16,512 nucleotides of DNA from DASPJR01 sp035628505 (GTDB lineage Bacteria; Planctomycetota; SZUA-567; H5-PLA8): contig DASPJR010000212.1 of NCBI GenBank assembly GCA_035628505.1, positions 1 to 16,512 of the forward strand, in the 5' to 3' direction. Within the stretch, counting starts at the first letter, position 1; every line of letters starts with the position of its first letter. A program made the translations under genes and the position numbers. Under the pieces are notes generated by a model. That model was given only the letters and a program-made list of their open reading frames with translations. It was not told the origin of the DNA and did no database searches. Positions 7,981 to 14,656 of the stretch are shown here, in pieces.

Positions 7981-8700
7981 ATGCTCGTCATCCCCGCCGT
8001 TGACATCAAAGATGGAAAAGCCGTCCGCCTGAAACAGGGCAAAGCAGACCAGAAAACCGTTTACGACGACAATCCCGTGCACGCGGCCGAGCGCTGGGCG
8101 CACACTGGCGCCCGGCGCATCCACATCGTCGATCTCGATGGCGCCTTCGAAGGCGTGCCGAAGAACCGCGCGCTGGTTCTCTCGATCCTGAAGGCGCTCG
8201 CGAAGCACGAAGTCCAGATCGGCGGCGGCCTGCGAACGGAGCAGATCGTCTCGGATTACATCAGCGGCGGCGCAGCACGCTGCGTGATCGGCACGAAGGC
8301 GCTGGAAGATCGCGCCTTTCTGAAACGCCTCGCGGAGAAGTTTCCAGGAAAGATCAACGTCGGTATAGACGCCAAGGATGGCATGGTCGTGACGAAGGGC
8401 TGGGTGCAATCCAGCAACATTAAGGCAGTCGATCTCGTCCGCGATCTTTCGGGGCTGCCACTCGGCGAGATCATCTACACGGACATCGACCGCGACGGCA
8501 TGCTCGAAGGTCCGAACTTCGCGCAGCTCGAAGGGATGAAGAAAGCCTCGCCGTTTCCGCTCATCGCCTCCGGCGGCGTCACCACGATTGAGAACATCCA
8601 GCGCTGCCGCGAGCTGGGGTGCTATGGCGCCATCGTGGGAAAGGCGTTTTACGATGGCCGCATGGATGTGAAGGAAGCGCTCGCGACGGGCGGAGAGTAG
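7981..8700 (+). CDS. hisA: HisA, ProFAR isomerase of histidine biosynthesis
   Basis: The 239-residue protein has the normal length of HisA, the TIM-barrel enzyme that isomerises ProFAR to PRFAR in step four of histidine synthesis. All expected motifs are visible: 'IPAVDIKDGKAVRL' with catalytic Asp8, the phosphate-binding 'IGGGLR' (80-85), 'GIDAKDG' with catalytic Asp130, 'YTDIDRDGMLEGPN' (166-179) and 'ASGGV' (196-200). Thr167-Asp168 and the absence of HisF-specific sequence separate it from HisF. AAGGAG (7963-7968) inside the end of the preceding gene is 12 bases from the ATG, somewhat long. No other his gene is present, so it is detached from a classical his operon. It should be cytoplasmic and active. 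Confidence 0.97.
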   Translation: MLVIPAVDIKDGKAVRLKQGKADQKTVYDDNPVHAAERWAHTGARRIHIVDLDGAFEGVPKNRALVLSILKALAKHEVQIGGGLRTEQIVSDYISGGAARCVIGTKALEDRAFLKRLAEKFPGKINVGIDAKDGMVVTKGWVQSSNIKAVDLVRDLSGLPLGEIIYTDIDRDGMLEGPNFAQLEGMKKASPFPLIASGGVTTIENIQRCRELGCYGAIVGKAFYDGRMDVKEALATGGE

Positions 8701-8750
8701 TTGTGGCGTCAAACTTCAGATCGCGCATGTGATCACACCACCCAACGGCG

Positions 8751-8780
8751 CACGGGCAGCCAACAGCAAGGCTGCCCGTG
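8751..8780. repeat. Perfect 11-bp inverted repeat (REP-like hairpin) in a convergent gap
   Basis: CACGGGCAGCC (8751-8761) and its exact complement GGCTGCCCGTG (8770-8780) flank an 8-base loop. It lies between the converging hisA and HEAT-repeat genes, where it could end transcription from both sides. Neither strand has a T-tract after the stem, so an intrinsic terminator is doubtful and a dispersed palindromic repeat is as likely. Confidence 0.7.
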
Positions 8781-8810
8781 GCACACGTATGCCTGTCGTG
8801 GCACAGTATG
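8777..8810 (+). repeat. Short imperfect direct repeats next to the hairpin
   Basis: CGTGGCACACGTATG (8777-8791) and CGTGGCACAGTATG (8797-8810) are near-identical and offset by 20 bases. The first copy overlaps the right arm of the hairpin. They look like parts of one repetitive element in the 126-base gap 8701-8826. Confidence 0.5.
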
Positions 8811-8826
8811 CAGGTGTTCCTGAAGA

Positions 8827-9774
8827 TCACTTCTGCTTTGAGATCCACTTCTCCCAGCGCTCGACGTCTTCACCGAAGTTCTGGCCGGTGATGGCTTCGA
8901 GCGAGCTGGCGGCGGGGCACTTCACCGTCGTCCGCACGCGCGTGATCTTCAGCTCAGGGAACTGGATCGGGAATGAGGCGGGAACGATCACGTTCACATT
9001 CGCGCCGTTGTTGACGCTGAAGCTGTCGATCTGGCGCGTGGCGAAGTTGTTGAGCTCTGTATTGGTGGCTCTGATCTCCATGGTGACGTAGTACGCTAGC
9101 GCCTGGTAGACGCGCTTGTCGCCGAGATCGCGCAAGGCGGCGGCCGCCTGGTCGCGGATCTGCGCGTTGAGTACCTTTCCGTTGTCATCGAAAGACGCCA
9201 TCAGGTAGTGGATCATTCCGCCGATCGCCGCATCGTCCTTGCTGGCCTTGATGCTGGTGAGCGCCGCGTTGCGGACACTTTGCTCCGGATCGCCAACCGC
9301 AGACGCCGCGCGGTAAGCCGAGACGGTCGCGTGCTTGTAGTCGCAGGCTTCGAGCGCCGCGATCGCGCCCTTGCGCGTCTGCGGGTCTTCCACGGACTTC
9401 GAATCCAGGCAGGTGAGCAGCCCTTCGATGGCGCGGTTGCGGTTCTCGGCGAGGAGCGACTTCAGCGCCTGCATGCGCTCCTTGGCGAGCTTCTCCTCAT
9501 CGGCTTTCGTGGCGCTCGCCGTCTCCTTCGAAGGCTGCGCTCCGAACTGTGCGGCGATCTCCCGCGCCCGATTGAAGAACGCGATGCGCTGCTGGAACTC
9601 CGGCGACACGCGAGGATTCATGCCAATCGAGAGTTCCTGCTCGGCTTTCTCCGCTTCGTTCTGGGCCACGACGGGTTGCGGGTTCGCGCCGGTTCCGGCC
9701 TCTGTCCCAGCGGCCCCGGCGGAGAGGCTCACACCACCGGCTAAAGCGAGACTGCAAAACAGTTTGTATGACAT
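8827..9774 (-). CDS. Exported HEAT-repeat-like protein
   Basis: The protein has 315 residues, starting at ATG 9774 with GGAG about 8 bases upstream. Residues 1-22 form a signal peptide ('LFCSLALAGGVSLSAGAAG') without a lipobox Cys, so the mature protein should be periplasmic. A low-complexity, charged helical region with 'KADEEKLAKERMQALKSLLAE' follows. Then come helical hairpins of HEAT character at about 115-225 ('RKGAIAALEACDYKHATVSAYRAASAVGDPEQSVRNAALTSIKAS', 'IRDQAAAALRDLGDKRVYQALAYYV'). The C-terminal ~70 residues are beta-like ('ASFPIQFPELKITRVRTTV') and end in a basic helix. HEAT repeats are protein-binding scaffolds, and no catalytic motif is seen. It is divergent from the DUF2950-like gene (133-base gap), whose product also carries a HEAT-like module. 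Confidence 0.85.
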   Translation of the reverse strand: MSYKLFCSLALAGGVSLSAGAAGTEAGTGANPQPVVAQNEAEKAEQELSIGMNPRVSPEFQQRIAFFNRAREIAAQFGAQPSKETASATKADEEKLAKERMQALKSLLAENRNRAIEGLLTCLDSKSVEDPQTRKGAIAALEACDYKHATVSAYRAASAVGDPEQSVRNAALTSIKASKDDAAIGGMIHYLMASFDDNGKVLNAQIRDQAAAALRDLGDKRVYQALAYYVTMEIRATNTELNNFATRQIDSFSVNNGANVNVIVPASFPIQFPELKITRVRTTVKCPAASSLEAITGQNFGEDVERWEKWISKQK

Positions 9775-9858
9775 GAAAGTACTCCCGAAGCGACCAGCTT
9801 CCCCCTTATGACGGGCAGAGTCTCATTTTACTGCACGGGTGTGACTCCGAAAGCCTTC

Positions 9859-9886
9859 TTGCGGTTCGGTCTGTGCTCAGGATACT
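9859..9886 (+). promoter_or_regulatory. Candidate promoter for the DUF2950-like gene
   Basis: TTGCGG (9859-9864) and GATACT (9881-9886) are separated by 16 bases. They lie upstream of the AAGGAG ribosome site (9897-9902) and the ATG at 9908, inside the divergent gap 9775-9907. A start site near 9893 would give a short leader. Consensus match and position are fair; nothing else supports it. Confidence 0.4.
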
Positions 9887-9907
9887 CATCTTTCTCAAGG
9901 AGACACT

Positions 9908-10756
9908 ATGAAAGTCATCCACGCGTTCAGTATCGCGGCAGCCCTCTCCTCTGTTGCCGGCGTCCGCGCTGAAGACTTGAAGGCGAATGAAATCGCAGCA
10001 GCCGCGGCGTGCAAAGCCTTCGCCGAAGCCAACGAAATTTTCCGCCGCACGGACTACGACGCCGATGGCATCCTCGAATATGCCCAGGCGCTGAAGGGCG
10101 GTCCGGCGCCTGCGCCCGAAGTCGATCCGAAGAAAGTGCCGCAGGCTTCCGAAGAAGAAAAGAAGAAGATCGCCGACCTGATCAAAGCCATGGCGAATGA
10201 CGAATTCCAGGTACGCGAGAAAGCCGCGACCGAACTGGCGGCGCTCGAGACGAAGCCGCTCGAGCAACTCAAAGCTGCGCTCAAGACGGAGAAAGATCCC
10301 GAGATCATCAATCGCTGCCGGAAGCTTATCGCGGTGATCGAAAGGAAACTCAGCCCCGCATCGCCGGTCCCGGAAAAATGCAATCTGTTTGAATTGACGC
10401 CGGGGACTGGCGATTTGTCTCTCATCGACAAGGATTTCGCGAACGCGGAATGTTACCTCGGAGCGGATCCCTCGAAGATCCCCGCCAAGAATGGATATCT
10501 CTTCCGCGTCCTGCACAAACAGGGGCCCGATGCAACCGGTGGCAGACGCCAATACGTCGTCAACGGCAACATGACGCTGGGCTACGCGCTGCTCGCTTTC
10601 CCCAAGGAATACGGCGTCACAGGCAAGAAGGTTTTCATCATCAACAATAACGGAACGATTTTCGAGCGCGACCTTGGCGACAAAGAGAAGACGGAGAAGT
10701 TCGCGAAGGAGTGTGACGAGTTCAATCCGAGCAAGGATTGGGCGGCGAGCGAATAG
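9908..10756 (+). CDS. DUF2950-like exported protein with internal HEAT-like module
   Basis: The protein has 282 residues. AAGGAG ends 5 bases before the ATG, a strong start signal. Residues 1-21 are a signal peptide with an Ala-x-Ala-like end ('VAGVRA'). The C-terminal part (about 155-278) matches the DUF2950 pattern: 'KNGYLFRVLHKQGPDATGG', 'YVVNGNMTLGYALLAFPKEYGVTG', 'VFIINNNGTIFERDLG', ending 'FNPSKDW'. The N-terminal part (about 28-64, 'CKAFAEANEIFRRTDYDADGILEYAQAL') fits the start of such domains. Between them, residues about 85-148 form a Lys/Glu-rich two-helix HEAT-like segment ('DEFQVREKAATELAAL...LEQLKAAL...INRCRKLIAVIERKL') not expected in the family. It is probably periplasmic with unknown function. 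The next gene follows after 7 bases, so co-transcription is likely. Confidence 0.8.
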   Translation: MKVIHAFSIAAALSSVAGVRAEDLKANEIAAAAACKAFAEANEIFRRTDYDADGILEYAQALKGGPAPAPEVDPKKVPQASEEEKKKIADLIKAMANDEFQVREKAATELAALETKPLEQLKAALKTEKDPEIINRCRKLIAVIERKLSPASPVPEKCNLFELTPGTGDLSLIDKDFANAECYLGADPSKIPAKNGYLFRVLHKQGPDATGGRRQYVVNGNMTLGYALLAFPKEYGVTGKKVFIINNNGTIFERDLGDKEKTEKFAKECDEFNPSKDWAASE

Positions 10757-10763
10757 CGACTGG

Positions 10764-11267
10764 ATGCAGACAGGTAAACGCAAAGCAATAGAGAAAACCT
10801 CCCCCACAGCGGCCCTGCGGGTCTACCTCGCCGGGCCGCTCTTCACCATCCATGAACGCCGCTGCAACCGCGAGCTGGCGCGCGCAATCGAAGCCGAACT
10901 CCCCGGAACCCTCGTCCTGCTGCCGCAGGATTTCAAGATCGACGGGCGTTACAACGACCAGCGCGCGTTCGGGGCAATCTTCAAAGGCTGTATCGACGGG
11001 ATCGACAGTTGCCACTGCATGGTCGCATGGCTGGACGGTCCGGATTCCGACAGCGGCACGTGTTTCGAAGTCGGTTATGCTTACGCTAAAGGCATGCCGG
11101 TGATCGGCGTGCGTACGGACTTCCGGCTGAACCAGGAGCGCGGCGTCAACGTGATGCTCTCGCGCGCATGCGCGGCGTTCGTGTACAGGCCGTCCTTTGA
11201 CGAAGACATCGAGGGGTTGGCGCGCGATGTCGTCCGCGCCATCAGGAAGGTGGCGGCAGCGAAATGA
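10764..11267 (+). CDS. Nucleoside 2-deoxyribosyltransferase-like protein (first of a pair)
   Basis: The protein has 167 residues from ATG 10764. The frame is open further upstream, but that part overlaps the preceding gene and is an Arg-rich shadow. Family features are clear: 'RVYLAGPLF' (19-27) at the first strand, 'CHCMVAWLDGPDSDSGTCFEVGYAYAKGMPVIGVRTDFR' (83-121) with Glu102 at the position of the nucleophile and the 'DG.D.DSGT' loop. Known members exchange bases between deoxynucleosides or hydrolyse N-glycosidic bonds of nucleosides and nucleotides. The substrate cannot be read. There is no signal peptide, so it should be cytoplasmic. Its stop overlaps the start of the second family member by 4 bases (ATGA), indicating translational coupling. 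Confidence 0.88.
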   Translation: MQTGKRKAIEKTSPTAALRVYLAGPLFTIHERRCNRELARAIEAELPGTLVLLPQDFKIDGRYNDQRAFGAIFKGCIDGIDSCHCMVAWLDGPDSDSGTCFEVGYAYAKGMPVIGVRTDFRLNQERGVNVMLSRACAAFVYRPSFDEDIEGLARDVVRAIRKVAAAK

Positions 11268-11668
11268 ACAATCCGAAACGCATCTATCTGTGCGGCCCGA
11301 TCATGGACTGCCAAACCAATGAAATGAAAGACTGGCGCACGCGCGCGAAGGAACGCCTGGCGGGGCGCTTCGTGCTGCTCGACCCGATGCGCCGCAGCTT
11401 CCGCGATAACGAGATCGACAGCGCCAATGAGATCGTCGAATTCGACCTGCAGGACGTCCGCGACGCGGATTTAATCCTGGTGAATTACTCGAAAGCCAGC
11501 ATCGGCACGGCGATGGAAGTCTTCTATGCCAGTCACAATCTGGGCAAGTTCGTGATTGCGTTTTCGCCCTTCGAGTTCAAGAATTGTTCGCCGTGGATGG
11601 TGCGCTTCTGCACCAAGATTACGCCCGACCTGGAAGCGGCACTGAATTACATTGAACGCCACTTCTAA
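11264..11668 (+). CDS. Nucleoside 2-deoxyribosyltransferase-like protein (second of a pair, short)
   Basis: The protein has 134 residues. It begins 'KRIYLCGPIMD' (5-15) and contains 'DVRDADLILVNYSKASIGTAMEVFYASHNLGKFVIAFSP' (64-102), with Glu85 where the family nucleophile lies. It is shorter than its neighbour and diverges in the substrate-side loops: it lacks the 'DG.DSDSGT' stretch, having 'NYSKASIGT' instead, as in the DUF4406 / short NDT-like group. It starts inside the stop of the first gene (ATGA overlap). Such pairs could form mixed oligomers or handle different bases, but this is inference. The ABC-2-type permease follows after 12 bases. It should be cytoplasmic. Confidence 0.85.
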   Translation: MNNPKRIYLCGPIMDCQTNEMKDWRTRAKERLAGRFVLLDPMRRSFRDNEIDSANEIVEFDLQDVRDADLILVNYSKASIGTAMEVFYASHNLGKFVIAFSPFEFKNCSPWMVRFCTKITPDLEAALNYIERHF

Positions 11669-11680
11669 ACGGAGTCGCCG

Positions 11681-13441
11681 ATGGACGCCATCCTTCCGGT
11701 TCAGCCGCGATCGGGCATCGGCAATGGCGCGTTGGGCCTGCTCTTCCGTTACCGCATTCGTGCGCTGTGGAATACAGTGCGCAACCTGCGCTCCGAGTCG
11801 CTCCTCAAGATCATTGTCGTCGGGACGCTGGGCCTGCTCTTCTGGGCGGGTTTGTTTCTGCTCTTCATGCAGTTCTTTGAGTTCATCAACGCGCACGCGA
11901 TCCCGTTCATTCGCGACACGCTGACGCGGCATATCCTTGGGCTGTTCTTTGTCGCGCTGACGTTCATGCTGATTTTTTCGAACGCCGTGATTTCCTTTCA
12001 CAGCCTGTTCCGAGCGCCCGAGACCTCGTTTTTGTTCTCGCTACCGGTCCGGCACGACACGATCTTTCTGGCGAAGATGATTGAGTCGCTGATTTTTTCC
12101 TCCTGGGCCGTCTTCGCTGCGGGGATTCCACTCCTCTTTGCCTTCGGCATCAAGAGCGAAGCGCAGTGGCACTACTACCCTGCGGTCATCTTGTTCCTCG
12201 TCCCATTCGTGATCCTGCCGGCCGCGATCGGATCGACGCTGGGCCTGTTGATCACCGCGGTCGTGCCACGCCATGGAGGAAAGCTGCTTATCGCGGCCGG
12301 CGCGCTGCTGCTGATTCCGGTGGGCTGGCTGGTGATCTCGATGATCAATCTGCAGAACTCGCGCAATCTCTACGGCCTCGAGATGCAGGCCAACTTTGGC
12401 GCGATCCTCGGCGGTTTGAATTTCACGCAGCACTTCATGCTGCCGAATTTCTGGATGACCGAGGCGCTGCTTTCGATCGCGGAGAACCGCGGCGGAGCGC
12501 TGGAGCGAGTAGGGCTGCTGTTCGTCGCCATCTCCAGCAGTGCGATGTTCGCCCTGACGTTCGGGTGGTTCGTCGCCGGTTCGATCTATGAAGGGGCGTT
12601 CTCAGTCGCGAGCGCCGGCGAATCGAGGCGTCGCAAGTTTGCCGCTGGACCGCTCTCGGGCTTCAGCCGCGCGCTGCAGCAGCGCTTTCCGCAGACGATG
12701 ATCCTGGTGGTGAAGGACATCAAGACCTTCCTGCGCGACCCGTCGCAGTGGTCCCAGGTGCTGATCTTCTTCGGAATTTTGACCCTCTACATTGGCAATC
12801 TCCGGCGCTTTTCATATCCACTGGAAGAGCCGTTCTACCTGAACCTCATCTCCTTTCTGAACCTCGGCGCCACTTGCATGACGCTGGCAACGATGACCAG
12901 CCGCTTCGTCTTCCCGCTCGTGTCGCTGGAAGGAAGACGATTCTGGATTCTGGGGCTGGTGCCGCTGCAGCGTCGCAACATCATGCTGGCGAAGTTCTAC
13001 TTTTCGCTCGGCGGATCGCTTGTGCTGACCACGACGCTGATCCTGCTCTCAAACTGGATCCTCGGCACGTCGCCGCTCGTGCTGGCGATGCAGCTCATGA
13101 CAGGCACGTTGATTTCGCTCGGATTGAGCGGCTTATGCGTGGGGCTCGGCGCGATTTTTCCCAGCTTCGAAGAACGCAATCCATCCAAGATCGTCTCCGG
13201 TTTCGGCGGGACGCTGACGCTTATCATGGCCATCGCGCTGGTGATCTTCACCGTTATGGGCGAAGGGCTGGTCTGCCATTACTACCTGGTTCCGGCGTTC
13301 AAGCAGAACGTGTCCCTCACGGAGCACCTGCTGCAAGGTCCGATGGTGGCGGTGTTGAGCGGCGTGCTGCTGCTCAACATTCTGGCCGCATACCTGCCGA
13401 TGAAATTGGGGATTCGCGCGCTCGAACGGCAGGAGTTTTAG
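11681..13441 (+). CDS. ABC-2-type multi-pass permease (putative ABC exporter family)
   Basis: The protein has 586 residues with about ten or more hydrophobic helices, among them 'IIVVGTLGLLFWAGLFLLFMQFF', 'ILGLFFVALTFMLIFSNAVI', 'ILFLVPFVILPAAIGSTLGLLITAVV', 'LLIAAGALLLIPVGWLVISMI' and a C-terminal 'MVAVLSGVLLLNILAAYL'. A middle loop (about 325-360) carries charged sequence ('ILVVKDIKTFLRDPSQW'), the 'KD...RD..QW' signature common in ABC-2-type exporter permeases. The ATP-binding subunit is not in this window, so a partner must lie elsewhere. GGAG is 6 bases before the ATG. It is the last gene of the run starting at 9908, and its stop is only 6 bases from the converging SEC-C gene. The substrate is unknown. 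Confidence 0.85.
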   Translation: MDAILPVQPRSGIGNGALGLLFRYRIRALWNTVRNLRSESLLKIIVVGTLGLLFWAGLFLLFMQFFEFINAHAIPFIRDTLTRHILGLFFVALTFMLIFSNAVISFHSLFRAPETSFLFSLPVRHDTIFLAKMIESLIFSSWAVFAAGIPLLFAFGIKSEAQWHYYPAVILFLVPFVILPAAIGSTLGLLITAVVPRHGGKLLIAAGALLLIPVGWLVISMINLQNSRNLYGLEMQANFGAILGGLNFTQHFMLPNFWMTEALLSIAENRGGALERVGLLFVAISSSAMFALTFGWFVAGSIYEGAFSVASAGESRRRKFAAGPLSGFSRALQQRFPQTMILVVKDIKTFLRDPSQWSQVLIFFGILTLYIGNLRRFSYPLEEPFYLNLISFLNLGATCMTLATMTSRFVFPLVSLEGRRFWILGLVPLQRRNIMLAKFYFSLGGSLVLTTTLILLSNWILGTSPLVLAMQLMTGTLISLGLSGLCVGLGAIFPSFEERNPSKIVSGFGGTLTLIMAIALVIFTVMGEGLVCHYYLVPAFKQNVSLTEHLLQGPMVAVLSGVLLLNILAAYLPMKLGIRALERQEF

Positions 13442-13447
13442 CTAGAA

Positions 13448-13903
13448 CTAAGCGCCGTATCCGCCACAGCACTTTTTGAACTTCTTGCCGCTACCGCAGG
13501 GGCAGGGTGCGTTCGGGCCGACTTGTTTTCCTTCGGCGCGGATAGTGTGCGTCGGAATCACAGGCTGCTCGCCGTCGTGCTGATCGCGAGCCGGAAGTGC
13601 TTCAGCCTGGCCCGGCGGGCGGAACTTCGGGCCGGCTTCGCGCGAGTGCTGCCGCGCGCGGCGCTTGTCGTCTTCCGCCAGTCGCAGCGCTTCGGCCGGA
13701 ATCGCATCCGTTCCGAGGACCGTACAGAAGTGCGCCTCGACGCCGGTCATCGCTGAATCTGCGCCGGACTTGCGCGCCGCCGGATTTGGCGCGAAGCGCC
13801 CGCACTCCTGGCGCGTCATATCGTCGGCGTGGCAACACGGGCGCCCGCCCTGAAGATCAAAGCCGAGGTGCGGACAGTTGCGGGTACCGACGAGCGAATC
13901 CAT
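13448..13903 (-). CDS. Small SEC-C zinc-motif protein with Cys/His-rich N-terminus
   Basis: The protein has 151 residues starting at ATG 13903, preceded by GGAG ('GGAGTTTT'). The frame remains open upstream, but that extension crosses a palindromic repeat and encodes its well-known spurious peptide, so it is excluded. The C-terminus is a classic SEC-C motif: 'PNAPCPCGSGKKFKKCC' (130-146), with zinc ligands Cys134, Cys136 and Cys145/146, as at the end of SecA. The N-terminus has a second Cys/His cluster (Cys10, His12, Cys23, Cys24, His25, Cys34) that may bind another metal or a cluster. Residues 70-120 are charged and probably flexible. SEC-C domains mediate contacts with SecB, ribosomes or nucleic acids; the role here is unknown. 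It converges on the ABC permease gene with 6 bases between the stops. Confidence 0.8.
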   Translation of the reverse strand: MDSLVGTRNCPHLGFDLQGGRPCCHADDMTRQECGRFAPNPAARKSGADSAMTGVEAHFCTVLGTDAIPAEALRLAEDDKRRARQHSREAGPKFRPPGQAEALPARDQHDGEQPVIPTHTIRAEGKQVGPNAPCPCGSGKKFKKCCGGYGA

Positions 13904-13915
13904 AAAACTCCAGTT

Positions 13916-13953
13916 CCCCTCTCCCCTCGTGGGAGAGGGGTCAGGGGTGAGGG
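13916..13953. repeat. Dispersed palindromic repeat (REP-like, 'PSPTRGEG' type)
   Basis: CCCCTCTCCC (13916-13925) and GGGAGAGGGG (13931-13940) pair perfectly over 10 bp around a 5-base loop, followed by TCAGGGGTGAGGG. On the minus strand this translates as 'LTPDPSPTRGEG', a peptide familiar from spurious ORFs across many bacterial genomes that carry this element. It begins 13 bases upstream of the SEC-C start codon and lies in the divergent gap 13904-14030. Confidence 0.8.
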
Positions 13954-14030
13954 CGATAAAGGATTTTTGCTTGTCTGCCCGGAATAACAAGCCACAACAG
14001 GGTTCGAAACCGGCTTCGAGACACTCTGAT

Positions 14031-14654
14031 ATGCGCACCGTCACGATCGAAAATTTTCTCACCCAGCTCGCCGCCAAGCAGCCAACACCGGGTGGTGGCA
14101 GCGCGAGCGCCTTGGGCGGGGCCATCGGCGCGGCGCTGGCCAGCATGTCGGCCGTCTATACGAGCGGCGAGAAGTACGCCGCTGTCGAAGGGCGCGTGCG
14201 CGAGTTGCTCGAGAAGTTCGGCGCGCTGCGGGGCAAGTTCCTCGACCTTGTCGATGCCGATATTTCAGCGTACGGAGCGTACGCCGCAGCGCGGTCTCTT
14301 CCGAAGGGAACGCCGGAGGAGAAGCGCGTGCGCGCCGCAGCGATGGCCGCGGCCAACGAGCAATCGACGGTGATCCCCGAGCGCATCGTTGAGACGGCGC
14401 TCGAGGCGCTGACCCTGCTTGAAGACCTGGCCGGCGTAGTGAATCCGAATCTCGCGGGAGACGTGGCGGTCTCGGCGTATTTCCTGGAAGCAGCGGCGCG
14501 CGGCGCGGCCATTCAGGTCATGTCGAACTGCGCCGCGGTCGATACAGAAGGAAAGAATGTCGTGCGGCGCATGGCTGTCTGCGACAAGGTGAGCAGCGTT
14601 CAGGCCGCGCGTGAACGGATCGACCAGGCCGTGCGAACCCTGCTGAAACTCTGA
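14031..14654 (+). CDS. Cyclodeaminase/cyclohydrolase family protein (FTCD C-terminal type)
   Basis: The 207-residue protein has the usual length of the stand-alone family. It starts 'MRTVTIENFLTQLAAKQPTPGGGSASALGGAIGAALASM', containing the signature PTPGGGS (18-24). Other marks are 'DADISAYGAYAAARSLPKGTPEEKRVR' (75-101) and 'NPNLAGDVAVSAYFLEAAARGA' (138-159) with Asp144. The family converts 5-formimidoyl-THF to 5,10-methenyl-THF with release of ammonia, or acts as methenyl-THF cyclohydrolase, feeding the one-carbon pool. No histidine-degradation genes are in the window, so the exact reaction is open. The frame extends upstream to 13878, but that part translates the palindromic repeat, so ATG 14031 is chosen. 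No clear Shine-Dalgarno precedes it. It should be cytoplasmic. Confidence 0.9.
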   Translation: MRTVTIENFLTQLAAKQPTPGGGSASALGGAIGAALASMSAVYTSGEKYAAVEGRVRELLEKFGALRGKFLDLVDADISAYGAYAAARSLPKGTPEEKRVRAAAMAAANEQSTVIPERIVETALEALTLLEDLAGVVNPNLAGDVAVSAYFLEAAARGAAIQVMSNCAAVDTEGKNVVRRMAVCDKVSSVQAARERIDQAVRTLLKL

Positions 14655-14656
14655 CG

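Noticed and set aside
8751..8780. Intrinsic terminator shared by hisA and the HEAT-repeat gene
   Set aside because: The stem is perfect but no T-run follows on either strand, so I list it as a repeat only.
8701..8826. Small CRISPR-like array
   Set aside because: Only two short imperfect repeats with a 5-base gap between them; there is no spacer structure and no cas gene.
9806..10807. Minus-strand ORF of 333 residues opposite the DUF2950-like gene
   Set aside because: The plus frame has a strong ribosome site, signal peptide and family motifs; the minus frame has none.
12748..13479. Plus-strand ORF of 243 residues in another frame of the permease gene
   Set aside because: It is rich in Arg, Ala and His and overlaps convincing membrane helices in the true frame.
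13904..14146. N-terminal extension of the SEC-C gene
   Set aside because: It crosses the palindromic repeat, encodes its standard spurious peptide and runs antisense to the conserved start of the cyclodeaminase gene.
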